Shown piece by piece: positions 27,570 to 36,577 of a stretch of 64,000 nt of DNA. Source of the DNA: Debaryomyces hansenii CBS767. Taxonomy: Eukaryota > Ascomycota > Pichiomycetes > Serinales > Debaryomycetaceae. The translations under genes were made by a program, and so were the position numbers. The first letter of the stretch is position 1; each line of letters starts with the position of its first letter. A model generated the notes under the pieces. That model was not told the origin of the DNA, made no database searches, and saw only the letters and a program-made list of their open reading frames with translations. The stretch lies in the NCBI RefSeq assembly GCF_000006445.2, contig NC_006049.2, positions 372,001 to 436,000 of the forward strand. Reading direction: 5' to 3'.

Positions 27570-30500
27570 ATGTGTTTAGTTTCGTATCAACTAGAACGTA
27601 TTGTAAGCGTTACATTTGAAGTGGATGGTCAAGATATGCTTCCTCGATCCCGAGAGCAACATAACAAGCTAACTGAAGGTGAAAATCAAGAAGCAATTTA
27701 CATTACACTGTCGCCAGACCAAAATCATTCACATCAACAAGACAGTTCACAGTCGTTCAACTCGACCTGCTTCACAACAGCTTCTCTAAATATGAGTTCA
27801 GATGAGTCGATTATGTTTCATGATGGTGAATTCTCTAAGTTAAACTTTGAAATTCCAGAATCCGTACGTGGAGATGAAAATGGAAATATCGCTATATCTG
27901 ATTTTATGGACAAATCACAACAACCAGATCAAGACAAAGTATTTACGAATACATTAGCAACAGACTCGTCAGACGCATTTACTGACGCTCAGGATTCAAA
28001 TTCACAAGCTAGTGTGTCTGAAATTCGTCCGAATAAGCCTAATTTAATGGCACTTCTTTCTGGTAAACAAACATCAAAAAAGTCTAAGTCAAAGGTACGA
28101 ACTAATGAAGATAAAGGACAAAATCAAAATGAAATTCAAGAACCCCGTAAAGAAGAAGAATTTGAACACGATGAAGATATAAGTATAAACGAATGCATAA
28201 ATGACTCCTTCACGGAGTCAAAAAGTAATGATTTGCGAAAAGAACATGAAATGCTAGAATTAGAGAAGAAGTTTTATAATGACAATATAAAGTCTGTCAC
28301 AGCTAAGGATTTTTTAGCAAAGCTAAATCAAAAGACCTTACAAGACAAAAATAAGGATACCGAGAATGTTGAAGAAACGCCGATTTGCATCAATGATGAA
28401 GGTGATCGTGAGCCTGTTCTCATAGAAATAGACAGTGACGAAAACAAGGATGAAATCGAATTATTAGAATCTAAAGTTTTCAGCGGAAATTTGAAAAGGA
28501 CGTCTGCGAGAGATATATTTCATTCTTTCAGACCGCTGCCAACTCTACTGAATAAGCACAAAGCAGCAAATGTAAACAATCGTTCCTACACAGTTTCCTT
28601 CAGAATGAACCCAACAAGCCTCAAAGAAATCCAAATGAGTAGTAACCCATTTTTCACGAAAGGAAATAAACAGACAGCATCGTTACCTGGAGCAAAATCC
28701 GTTTTTGAAACTTTAATGCAAAACCCAAGTTTTAAAAAGAAGAAACTAGTAACGCTCCGAGTTGAACCTAATAAATTACGAGAAGTAACGAAACCTTTAA
28801 ATAATCCATTGTTTTCCAGGGGTACGGTAGGTGTGAAGGGCAAAAGCGCTAATAGCTTTTTTAAATCAATGATGGAAAATGCGTCAGGAAGCACACATAA
28901 GTTATCAACCTTGCAGAAATTAAAGGAATTATATCCACCATCAATATCAAGAGAACAATTACATGTTTATGATAAAAATGATACTCCTAATCCCAATGCT
29001 AAGAGACTAATGGGGCTTGTCTTGAAATCTGAGCACAAGCCATATTCGAATCTAGATCAAGATACGAAAGAGGAAGATATATCAACGATCCTTAACCCAC
29101 CACAAATCGATACTACACCACATAAATATAAAGTAGAAATTGAATCGTACTCAAGCAAAGAGAAGCTATTAGAATCTATATGCAAAGATATACCTCTGAT
29201 GCAATTATATCCTCCATTAATGAACATATACAATAGATATTTGGACACATCAATTGATTGGAACAATAAAGAGTCACTGTTGTGGACAAGTTTATTCCAA
29301 CCTCATCGTATGAGTGACGTTTTAATATCGTCCACGAAACAGAACGATATCAAAACTTGGGTTCTGAATTCATTTGCAAGATTAAAATCGCAGACTCTCA
29401 AGACACCTAGAAACGTTTTGCTTAAACAACAAAAGAGGCAGAGAAAGAATGTTTATAGTGGCATAGACGGCTTTGTCGTAGATGATTATGGTGACTATTT
29501 TCAAGATGGGTCGGAAACTGAAGAAGACGTTTTTGTTCCGCTTTTAATAATTCACGGATCTACTGGTTCATGTAAATCAAGTTCTGTTTATGCTGCCATC
29601 AACGAAATTAATGGTTATGTTTATGAGATTAATTCTGGACAACCGAGAGGTAAGAAGGATATCTTGGGAACTTTAAAGGAAATGTGTACGACTCACCTAG
29701 TTCACAGACAAAATGAAGAAAAACAATTTCAAAAAGGTATTATATTACTTGAAGATTGTGACATTCTTTTCGAGCAAGATAAGAACTTTTGGCTTGCGGT
29801 TCATGAAGTTCTCAATATTTCCCGAAGACCACTCATTATTACATGTAACGATCTAACTGCTATTCCTCAAAGTATTATCGAGTTTGCTAATGATGAAGAT
29901 GCTATAATAAATCTTGACGAAAATGATCATGACACCGTAGCGAATTTCAAAAACTATTTACTGTTGTGTTGTATTAGTCAGGGATTTCAAATAGATGCTC
30001 CTATTCTTGAGAACATATTGAAGGATTGTTACAACGGAAGTTATGATTTACGTAAGGCTTTAATGTCTTGTCAAATATTTTGTCAGAATTATGCTATTGA
30101 TATTCTGGGTGAGACTAACCACGAAATATATATCAGAAAAATTAAATACAATTCCTTCAATGAAACTAAGAATAATGATACAGAATACTCACTTGATGAA
30201 CTAACGGATAATATTGATCTTTTATCAGTATCGGATGTAATTTCTTCAAATTCACATTCTTTGATGGAGCATGAATCAATCCCTAACGAACTTCTTGATA
30301 TTTACTTCATTGATGAATCAACCAAATTAAGACAACGTACCTTGCCACATGAATTAAATATTGGCGATTTTATTCTGGAGGCCAACCTGATCGAGGACCG
30401 ACCATCGGTGAACATGTCGTCTTTCAATAAAATAAGAGAAGCGACTACAGCTTTTACAGCTTCACGTTCAAAAGAATTGCCTAAGTTTGTTCAAGATTTG

Positions 30501-30797
30501 TATTCCGCTAGGAGCGTAAGGGCGTCAACTAGATCAATGACTGATTCAACAGAAAGTCTTACTGACTGGCAGCGCGATATTACAGGAGTTTCAGACTCAT
30601 CTATCTGTAATTATTTGTCTCCTTTGCCGTACATTTTAGAGCTCGCCCCATTCGCTAGACAATGGTGTCGTTATCAAAACTCACTTGATATTGTGGAAGA
30701 AGATACGTTGGAAAATCTGGGAGTCAGTGTTAAGAAATTTATTGGTTGGAGACAATTTCAAGATAACTCCAAACAAGTATTGAATACTTTTATATAG
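27570..30797 (+). CDS. ELG1: RFC-like PCNA unloader Elg1 (ATAD5)
   Basis: Elg1 replaces Rfc1 in an alternative clamp loader that unloads (SUMOylated) PCNA from DNA. The disordered N-terminal half has Ser/acid clusters that could be SUMO-interacting and PCNA-binding elements (NKPNLMALLSGK near residue 155). The AAA+ core starts near residue 655 (LLIIHGSTGSCKSSSVYAAI) with the Walker-B-like GIILLEDCDILFEQD and sensor-1 PLIITCNDL. Helical C-terminal regions follow. The Walker A loop has Cys668 where the family has Gly. Two diverged tandem repeats lie at 28602-28730 and 28758-28889. The start is the first in-frame ATG (27570); the next is 27636 and cannot be excluded. S. cerevisiae Elg1 has 791 residues, so this copy is longer (1075). 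Confidence 0.9.
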   Translation: MCLVSYQLERIVSVTFEVDGQDMLPRSREQHNKLTEGENQEAIYITLSPDQNHSHQQDSSQSFNSTCFTTASLNMSSDESIMFHDGEFSKLNFEIPESVRGDENGNIAISDFMDKSQQPDQDKVFTNTLATDSSDAFTDAQDSNSQASVSEIRPNKPNLMALLSGKQTSKKSKSKVRTNEDKGQNQNEIQEPRKEEEFEHDEDISINECINDSFTESKSNDLRKEHEMLELEKKFYNDNIKSVTAKDFLAKLNQKTLQDKNKDTENVEETPICINDEGDREPVLIEIDSDENKDEIELLESKVFSGNLKRTSARDIFHSFRPLPTLLNKHKAANVNNRSYTVSFRMNPTSLKEIQMSSNPFFTKGNKQTASLPGAKSVFETLMQNPSFKKKKLVTLRVEPNKLREVTKPLNNPLFSRGTVGVKGKSANSFFKSMMENASGSTHKLSTLQKLKELYPPSISREQLHVYDKNDTPNPNAKRLMGLVLKSEHKPYSNLDQDTKEEDISTILNPPQIDTTPHKYKVEIESYSSKEKLLESICKDIPLMQLYPPLMNIYNRYLDTSIDWNNKESLLWTSLFQPHRMSDVLISSTKQNDIKTWVLNSFARLKSQTLKTPRNVLLKQQKRQRKNVYSGIDGFVVDDYGDYFQDGSETEEDVFVPLLIIHGSTGSCKSSSVYAAINEINGYVYEINSGQPRGKKDILGTLKEMCTTHLVHRQNEEKQFQKGIILLEDCDILFEQDKNFWLAVHEVLNISRRPLIITCNDLTAIPQSIIEFANDEDAIINLDENDHDTVANFKNYLLLCCISQGFQIDAPILENILKDCYNGSYDLRKALMSCQIFCQNYAIDILGETNHEIYIRKIKYNSFNETKNNDTEYSLDELTDNIDLLSVSDVISSNSHSLMEHESIPNELLDIYFIDESTKLRQRTLPHELNIGDFILEANLIEDRPSVNMSSFNKIREATTAFTASRSKELPKFVQDLYSARSVRASTRSMTDSTESLTDWQRDITGVSDSSICNYLSPLPYILELAPFARQWCRYQNSLDIVEEDTLENLGVSVKKFIGWRQFQDNSKQVLNTFI
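28602..28889 (+). repeat. Two diverged ~43-residue tandem repeats inside ELG1
   Basis: Copy 1 at 28602-28730 and copy 2 at 28758-28889, with a 156-nt (52-residue) period. Shared pattern: R-[MV]-x-P-x-x-L-[KR]-E-[IV] … NP-[FL]-F-[TS]-[KR]-G … F-x-[ST]-[LM]-M-[QE]-N. This suggests an internally duplicated docking motif. Confidence 0.7.
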
Positions 30798-30853
30798 CAT
30801 ATTGTACAATAGAAATAAAATATATACATTTCTTCGAAAATCGAATGCACGGT

Positions 30854-31837
30854 TTAGATAAATCTAGTTCTAGTTTTGACAAGTCCACCACCAAAAGACC
30901 TGGCAGCCTTATGCTTAAAATCCGTTGATTGTAATCTTCTCCATGCCTCTTCTATATGATATGGCATAATAGGCTTAGCTAATTCATCAGGTTTATCAAA
31001 AAGATATTTTCTCTTCCTCTTGTTCAATTCTTTGTTTAAGTTTCCTGCTTTAACTATCAGTTGCTGGATCAATTTTTCTTCTGCGCTTTTAATCTGCATT
31101 GCTTCTTCCGTCAAGGAACAAACAATCTCAAACGTCAAAAACCCTAAAATATCTACAACATCATCATTTGGTCTGGAATCACACAACTGGGTAATTTGAG
31201 CCCATTCTCTAAACCTTTTCGCTTTCCTGAATGTAAATGATGCCTGACGGCATTCAGACCAATGCACATACTCTTCCTTAGTCATATTTTTAGTTCTATC
31301 ATCGGCCATCTTCAACCTCTTCAATGAAGCCATTGTCGCTGCTTTTTCATCGTCGTCAACTTGTTCTGATTCCTCTGCTGCTTCGAGATGCTGCTCCGAA
31401 AACATGAATTGAAGCTCCCATGGAAGTCTGATTTTCAGCTTTTTATATTTAGTTAACATCTTAGAATCAGTAGCTTGTACTGCTGGTGCACCAGTTGCCC
31501 CGCCACTAGCATCACCTTCCATCAATGACTCGGTTCCTCCTCCTTCTTGATCTTTAGCATTCTTACGAACGTCCTTCCAAGAAAGATAAGTTCTCAATCT
31601 ATTCACCTTAGCTTTATCATGTCTCATCAAAAATATAACATCTTCAGGTGCTATCGACTTGGTTCCTCTAACACCAGCACTTTTAGTAGCTTGCAAAAGT
31701 ATTTCAATTACTTGACCTCGTACAATATCTTCAATTAATGACGTTGTTTCTACCGGAGCATCGTTAGATTCTCCCAGTACAAACATCATCTGCTGTATCT
31801 CTACTCGATACTTGTGTTTATTCTCCTGTGACGACAT
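30854..31837 (-). CDS. SPT3: SAGA subunit Spt3
   Basis: Spt3 is the SAGA subunit that delivers TBP to TATA promoters. It contains two histone-fold domains in one chain. The N-terminal fold (about residues 8-95) reads YRVEIQQMMFVLGESNDAPV … SIAPEDVIFLMRHDKAKVNR. The C-terminal fold (about 200-295) begins YVHWSECRQASFTFRKAKRF and contains VDILGFLTFEIVCSLTEEAM. The length of 327 matches yeast Spt3 (337). The start at 31837 gives the expected short N-terminus. ELG1 is convergent, with its stop 56 bp away. Confidence 0.97.
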   Translation of the reverse strand: MSSQENKHKYRVEIQQMMFVLGESNDAPVETTSLIEDIVRGQVIEILLQATKSAGVRGTKSIAPEDVIFLMRHDKAKVNRLRTYLSWKDVRKNAKDQEGGGTESLMEGDASGGATGAPAVQATDSKMLTKYKKLKIRLPWELQFMFSEQHLEAAEESEQVDDDEKAATMASLKRLKMADDRTKNMTKEEYVHWSECRQASFTFRKAKRFREWAQITQLCDSRPNDDVVDILGFLTFEIVCSLTEEAMQIKSAEEKLIQQLIVKAGNLNKELNKRKRKYLFDKPDELAKPIMPYHIEEAWRRLQSTDFKHKAARSFGGGLVKTRTRFI

Positions 31838-32025
31838 ATTGTATGTATATACCTAATAGTATTATTACATAGTTAGCTCCATGTAACCTAAATAAACCCT
31901 GGTTAATTATGGTAAGGCCGGGTAACATGAGAAACTATATAAAAGCGATTTGGATCGCCCTCTTTATTGATATCGAAAATTTTTCAAAGTATGAAAACAT
32001 TCTACTGAAGAATAACATTATTCAA

Positions 32026-32215
32026 ATGGTATGTACTTCTGTATAACCCCAAGTAAAGATTGATAAAATGATGAATCTGAGTGCATTTGGCTCGAGACTT
32101 TTTGTCGATGTGGAAAAAACCAAGCTACCTTATTTTTTTTTGTCTGACATTTTCAATTTAACTTGATTACAATTATGATTTCATTAAGTTTGAATCCATA
32201 CTAACAAATGTGCAG
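32026..32215 (+). ncRNA. Candidate spliced transcript: ATG-adjacent intron without a coding second exon
   Basis: ATG at 32026 is followed by a 187-bp candidate intron (32029-32215: GTATGT, TACTAAC, GTGCAG). A TATATAAAAG box lies about 90 bp upstream. Splicing would give only four codons (ATG TGT GTT AAG, then TAG), so a non-coding or host-gene transcript is more likely than a protein gene. The putative intron has a C-box-like ATGATGA (32068-32074), a D-box-like CTGA (32144-32147) and short flanking complementarity (ATTGA/TCAAT), as in box C/D snoRNAs. Weakly supported. Confidence 0.3.
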
Positions 32216-32607
32216 TGTGTTAAGTAGTATATATTTAGCATGATGAATAAATGAATTACGACCAAGAAAATGTCCAAATGTAGAATATTATGAGATGAAT
32301 CGGCATCTTGAACTTGCCGTAGCTTGAGATCTTTCATATTCTCGTTTCCTTGTAGTACCTACCGATGTCTAGGCATGTCGCTAGCTATATCATGTTAGTT
32401 GGAATGCTTGTCATTAGTGAGTGAAGATTTTGAAGTCATCGCAGGTTTTGTGTCTTTTTGAAATGGTTATTTGCTGCAAAAAGACCGTTGCTGGTTTATA
32501 ACGATAACCCAAAACAGAACCTAGCGATGAGGTTACAGAGGTTGATATGTATGCTCTTTGTTTCTATGTTATATAGACTGCCAACATAAATCTGGCTTAT
32601 TTGTATA

Positions 32608-32675
32608 CTATTATTTTTGTGTTAGTAACTACGGAACCCCCAAAGTGTATATGGTATATTTATTAAATTACTTAC
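32608..32675 (-). other. Candidate 68-bp intron on the minus strand
   Basis: GTAAGT at 32675-32670, TACTAAC at 32627-32621, AG at 32609-32608. Size and layout match the two confident introns of this window (69 and 67 bp). Flanking exons carry only short frames: a 29-codon ORF starting ATGTGCAAAATG just upstream of it, and a 36-codon open frame downstream lacking a start. The transcript is unknown and may be non-coding. Confidence 0.4.
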
Positions 32676-33187
32676 AAACTTCTCGTTCATTATCTTGTTT
32701 ATCCTTTAAATTCATTTAGACCCGTTTCAGCTTGTTTAGTGTATGTTGTAGTTGTTTGAAATCTCCTGGAGGTCATTTTGCACATTGTTGTGTTTTTTTA
32801 TTATATTTTAGAAATTTTGCAGTAATTCTCAAAAATCAGTACTCTTAAAATATTTATTAGTTTATAGAATAGGACGGATTTTGATTCATGCCAAATTACG
32901 TGTAACGACTACCTAGATACTCTAATACTTCAACATCCAGGTCCTAATTTACGATTGCAATAATCAGAGCACATATCTGATATCATTGTAGCTCGAGCAT
33001 CCATAACACAAGGTAATTCGAATAATCGGTCAAACTAACTTTCAAGACACAGTCTTATGTCCCAATTATGATTTGGATCAGAAATCTCAAACACTAATGC
33101 AAACTATCAAGTTTCAACTATACATCATTTACAGATCACAGTAAAATTCATTATACATTAATCTATGGTAGTTTACAACCTAGTATA

Positions 33188-33883
33188 TCATAACGCAATA
33201 ACTAGAATCAAAAGAATACACAACGCAGCCACCAATAATCCAATGCAACAGTCGCTAGCCCGCTCCTTATTTTTTTCAAGTATAAAGCCCACTCTTTTCA
33301 AACCCCGTTGAACCTTATTTCCCACTATATCCATATCCTGATCCAAACCTTCTAACATAAATCCCTGCTCCTCCAACTCAGAGCCCATCATCGTAGCTTG
33401 TTGGTTCAAGTTATGCATAGTCTGGTGAATCGAGTCCAATTGCAAGTCCTGGTTCTGTATGTATTCCTGCTGCTGAAATTGTTCGAATTCACTATCCACT
33501 CTATTATTGTCATTAAATGGATTATCCTGCCCAGTATTATCTTGTGAAATTCTATTTGACATCGTCGTTATCTCTCTCTGTCTATTAGGATCGGCTAGTT
33601 TTGTTTGCCAATCATTTTGTAACGATCTAATCTTGACTTCCAATTCCTTCAATACCTGTTTACGATTTGTGATATCCGTTGGATTCAATTGAAATTTCTC
33701 TGGATTGGCCTCACTTACCGTCACGGCTTGTGATAAATCTTGTAATGTTTCATTAAGATCTTGATACGAATATTGAAAGTCTGTCTTCGCATCTTCAGTT
33801 ATATACTTCGTTTTCCGAATGAAGTCCTCGAGATTATGTATTTGTGACCAGCAGTCATCCTGAACATCATTGAATGGATCCAT
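33188..33883 (-). CDS. TLG1: Endosomal/TGN t-SNARE Tlg1 (syntaxin-6 type)
   Basis: Qc-SNARE for fusion of endosome-derived vesicles with the late Golgi. Residues about 1-100 form the N-terminal three-helix bundle (DPFNDVQDDCWSQIHNLEDF). The SNARE motif at about 145-205 reads QNQDLQLDSIHQTMHNLNQQ … EEQGFMLEGLDQDMD, with the zero-layer Gln in EEQGFML. A single C-terminal transmembrane anchor (CCIGLLVAALCILLILVIAL) ends the protein, preceded by Cys residues that could be palmitoylated. The length of 231 fits yeast Tlg1 (224). Confidence 0.93.
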   Translation of the reverse strand: MDPFNDVQDDCWSQIHNLEDFIRKTKYITEDAKTDFQYSYQDLNETLQDLSQAVTVSEANPEKFQLNPTDITNRKQVLKELEVKIRSLQNDWQTKLADPNRQREITTMSNRISQDNTGQDNPFNDNNRVDSEFEQFQQQEYIQNQDLQLDSIHQTMHNLNQQATMMGSELEEQGFMLEGLDQDMDIVGNKVQRGLKRVGFILEKNKERASDCCIGLLVAALCILLILVIAL

Positions 33884-34046
33884 AATTGCTTACCAGGATG
33901 ATGTTGTACTACGTTTTAATACATTTATTTACCACCTTGTGCCGATCATATTTAGGGACTTTTGAAAGTGTGTGTGCGGGATAAAATTCTACTGCCAGAT
34001 TCATTATAGTGAAGATTTATCCTTTTGTTTAGCATTAGTACATACC

Positions 34047-34466
34047 ATGGACGCAGTAGAGGACACAAATAAGAGAGAATTGGAGAGAGTCGACTCAAAC
34101 AATGCCTCTGTCGAAAACGGCGGATCATCGTCGCAGACGAAACGCCCCAAAACTATTTCAGAAGATAAACAAGAACCAAATCATGGCAATGAATTGCCAG
34201 TCCATGAGGTGGTAGGAGGATCTTCGGTCAGACAATACTTGAATAGACACTTAACACAGCATTTGCTAGAGGGATTGCGTGATGTGAGTAAGAATAAGCC
34301 TGAAGATCCATTGAAATATCTTGGGGAATTTTTGATCCAGAGATCGAACCAAATTGTCAATGGCGAAACTGATACTCCTGCCAGTAGCATCACTCCTCAT
34401 GGTAACTATAATGCAAAGTCTAATACTGAAGATGACCCACCAGTGAAGTCAGAGCAAGATAATTGA
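34047..34466 (+). CDS. SDC1: COMPASS subunit Sdc1 (Dpy-30 domain)
   Basis: Sdc1 binds Bre2 in the Set1/COMPASS histone H3K4 methyltransferase. The C-terminal half carries the Dpy-30 helical hairpin: VRQYLNRHLTQHLLEGLRDV and PEDPLKYLGEFLIQR (about residues 63-103). The N-terminal region is polar, with a basic KRPK stretch. The start is the ATG at 34047 (139 residues); the frame upstream begins only with GTG. Yeast Sdc1 has 175 residues. Confidence 0.92.
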   Translation: MDAVEDTNKRELERVDSNNASVENGGSSSQTKRPKTISEDKQEPNHGNELPVHEVVGGSSVRQYLNRHLTQHLLEGLRDVSKNKPEDPLKYLGEFLIQRSNQIVNGETDTPASSITPHGNYNAKSNTEDDPPVKSEQDN

Positions 34467-34502
34467 TGTTCCGGTAGTTTACCACAATATATTGTACACT
34501 AG

Positions 34503-34622
34503 ATGGCGACTCTTGAGCCTAAAATTACACAACCAAAAACATGGATACGCCCGTCCGGAATTATACTTTTAATTGTCTATATATGTCTAATAATTCTATA
34601 TTTCGTCGCCTTTTTGATGTAG
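34503..34622 (+). CDS. Candidate small single-pass membrane protein, 39 residues
   Basis: An ATG frame of 39 codons lies in the gap between SDC1 and UGO1. A polar, basic N-terminus (MATLEPKITQPKTWIRPSG) is followed by a run of 19 mostly hydrophobic residues (IILLIVYICLIILYFVAFL) and a stop. This is the layout of a tail-anchored or small inner-membrane subunit. It starts 36 bp after the SDC1 stop, on the same strand. I recognise no homologue; the frame could be chance, but such a clean amphipathic-plus-TM arrangement is uncommon at random. Confidence 0.45.
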   Translation: MATLEPKITQPKTWIRPSGIILLIVYICLIILYFVAFLM

Positions 34623-34737
34623 ACTTGTTCCTCAGTACGATCAATTTTTGCGCAATGTTAATGGCTCACTAAAATAAAATGATATGAAATGGTAGCGCCA
34701 TCAGGTATTCTTTCAAAAAGTTAAGCATATCATTATA

Positions 34738-36357
34738 ATGGCAGGTTCCAATACATTACGGCCATATTATGACCACGACACGTTTGATGCAGGGTACTCA
34801 GTAATTTTTAAGCCCGGCGTAGGGTTAATTGATACCGAAACAAATAAACCGATAACATCGTCATTGGCATCCTCCATTGCTAAACAGTCGTCACAAAGAA
34901 ATTTTAAACCGGGACAAAATATAGGATTGTCAGGATTGTCAAGCAAGAAATCAATAGGTGATATAGGAATTGGGAAAACCACAACATCGAATGGCACGGA
35001 TAAAAATTACATTTATGATTTAGAGTTCCAGGAATACTTTGACTTTAATAATTTGTCTGAATTACTTAAGAACTTGGTTTGGAATTTTTGTAAGAATTAC
35101 TTCAAGGTATTGTTATCACAGCCTTTGGAGATCGTTCGTTTGCTTTTACAAGTGGGTACATTTGACTTTAGTGATAGTCCGCCTAAGAGACGTTCACACT
35201 ACTCCAGATTGTTGAATAAACTGAACGTCAAAAGTTCGAATACACCACAGGTGACCGATATATCTGATGAATCTGAAGGTGAAGTGAACTATTTTGAGTC
35301 ACCAAGCCCCTCAATGAACTTGCCGAAGGAGAAATTAAGAACAAAATCACCTACTAAAATTCGTAAACTGCGTTCTGACAGAAAAGCCAAGAATAAGAAC
35401 AAGATTCAGCCTGTTTCTCTTCACACGATAGACATTATGTCGTCCATAATAGCAAAGGATGGACCTTTTGCTCTTTTCCGAGGTATTAATGCATCATTTA
35501 TACACCAAACATTGTCTCATACCATAGAAGCGTGGATTACTGGGTTTATTTCGCCCTTCTTAGGAATCCCAGACCCATTCTTCTTGGATTTAACACACCT
35601 GACCGAACCTTTGAAATCATTATGGTTATCAGTACTGGCATGTGTGTTGACGGGATTGATTTTGATGCCACTAGATTTGATTAAAGTGAGATTAATGATC
35701 ACTCAGTTCAACAAGCCCGTGAGCAACGAAGAAAGCGGAGTTTCGTCTACTGATTCCCTGGTTACAAATATCAAGGAAGAAAAAATACCTGAAATAAGTA
35801 CTCGTTCTATCCGTGACTCGATATGCAACTTCCCTATTCATTTCCTTGTCCATCCGCCACCTACGATATCCTGCTTAACAATATTGCACCAATTTTCAAC
35901 CAGCATCTTCCGAAAGGCTGCTCCATACATTTTGTTTATCAGGTTTAATATTGACTCGTACCTGTCACCAAACTTGTACACCTTTGTGAACCTCTTCCTG
36001 TTGATATTGGAATTCTTCATAAAGTTGCCCGTGGAAAACTTATTGAGAAAGGAACAAGTAAGATTTTTATTGAGACCTAAGTCAGTGGTGGAAGATGAAA
36101 AGAAAGTCATTAGTATCGAGAGCGAAGAGGACGATTTGATTATCGACTTTAATAATGGCTGGAAGGATGACATTGACAACGAAGTAGAGGATTCTGATGG
36201 AGAGCTTAAACCTCTCAGATCAATTAGCTTATGGCAAAGAATTAAGATATTGGGCTTGTTCAATGGTTGGAGAGTCGGTGTCCTAAATGTAATTGGTTTC
36301 TGGGGCTATAATATTTTAAAGAAAAATGGCGCCGAATTGAAAGAAGAGCGATTATGA
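34738..36357 (+). CDS. UGO1: Mitochondrial outer-membrane fusion factor Ugo1
   Basis: Ugo1 is a modified carrier-family protein that links the GTPases Fzo1 and Mgm1 in mitochondrial fusion. 539 residues (yeast 502). The N-terminal cytosolic part contains LRPYYDHDTFDAGYSVIF, typical of Ugo1. Carrier-like segments follow: YFKVLLSQPLEIVRLLLQVG near residue 125 (degenerate P-x-[DE]-x-x-[KR] motif) and IIAKDGPFALFRGINASFIH near 240. Then come LMPLDLIKVRLMITQF near 310, a true PxDxxKxR motif, and a C-terminal hydrophobic stretch (LGLFNGWRVGVLNVIGFWGY). Charged linkers between repeats are as expected. Confidence 0.88.
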   Translation: MAGSNTLRPYYDHDTFDAGYSVIFKPGVGLIDTETNKPITSSLASSIAKQSSQRNFKPGQNIGLSGLSSKKSIGDIGIGKTTTSNGTDKNYIYDLEFQEYFDFNNLSELLKNLVWNFCKNYFKVLLSQPLEIVRLLLQVGTFDFSDSPPKRRSHYSRLLNKLNVKSSNTPQVTDISDESEGEVNYFESPSPSMNLPKEKLRTKSPTKIRKLRSDRKAKNKNKIQPVSLHTIDIMSSIIAKDGPFALFRGINASFIHQTLSHTIEAWITGFISPFLGIPDPFFLDLTHLTEPLKSLWLSVLACVLTGLILMPLDLIKVRLMITQFNKPVSNEESGVSSTDSLVTNIKEEKIPEISTRSIRDSICNFPIHFLVHPPPTISCLTILHQFSTSIFRKAAPYILFIRFNIDSYLSPNLYTFVNLFLLILEFFIKLPVENLLRKEQVRFLLRPKSVVEDEKKVISIESEEDDLIIDFNNGWKDDIDNEVEDSDGELKPLRSISLWQRIKILGLFNGWRVGVLNVIGFWGYNILKKNGAELKEERL

Positions 36358-36466
36358 GTTTCTGTTTAATGACTTACTTTGATATTTGTATATAGATATG
36401 GACATCTTTTGAGCTTGAGCTTCATCTTCTAGTAGTAGTTACAATTATAACGTCCTTTATTATCTT

Positions 36467-36472
36467 CACGTG
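36467..36472. promoter_or_regulatory. CACGTG E-box upstream of VPS17
   Basis: TTCACGTGACAC context, about 106-111 bp before the VPS17 ATG. One of six such sites in the window, all in promoters. Confidence 0.4.
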
Positions 36473-36577
36473 ACACATAGTATTGTTGTATTCGTAATTA
36501 CTCTTGGGACTTAAGTCTCCTTCTACTTGATTACTCTATTGTATTTATACAATTAATTACGGAAGTATTGATATACT

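Larger units (their letters stand above)
31838..33187. other. 1.35-kb coding-free region between SPT3 and TLG1 with splice signals
   Basis: No frame over about 60 codons on either strand. It holds a TATATAAAAG box near 31936 (plus strand), an ATG followed at once by GTATGT (32029) and TACTAAC…CAG (32199-32215) on plus. On minus it holds GTAAGT (32675), TACTAAC (32627-32621) and TAG (32610-32608). A GCGATGAG PAC-like element is at 32524-32531. I matched none of it to U1-U6, U3, SRP, RNase P/MRP or telomerase RNA motifs. Confidence 0.6.

Noticed and set aside
32216..33180. Spliceosomal U RNAs, U3, SRP, RNase P/MRP or telomerase RNA
   Set aside because: None of their conserved boxes (for example the U6 ACAGAGA core, U5 loop, U3 box A or a C-rich telomeric template) was found.
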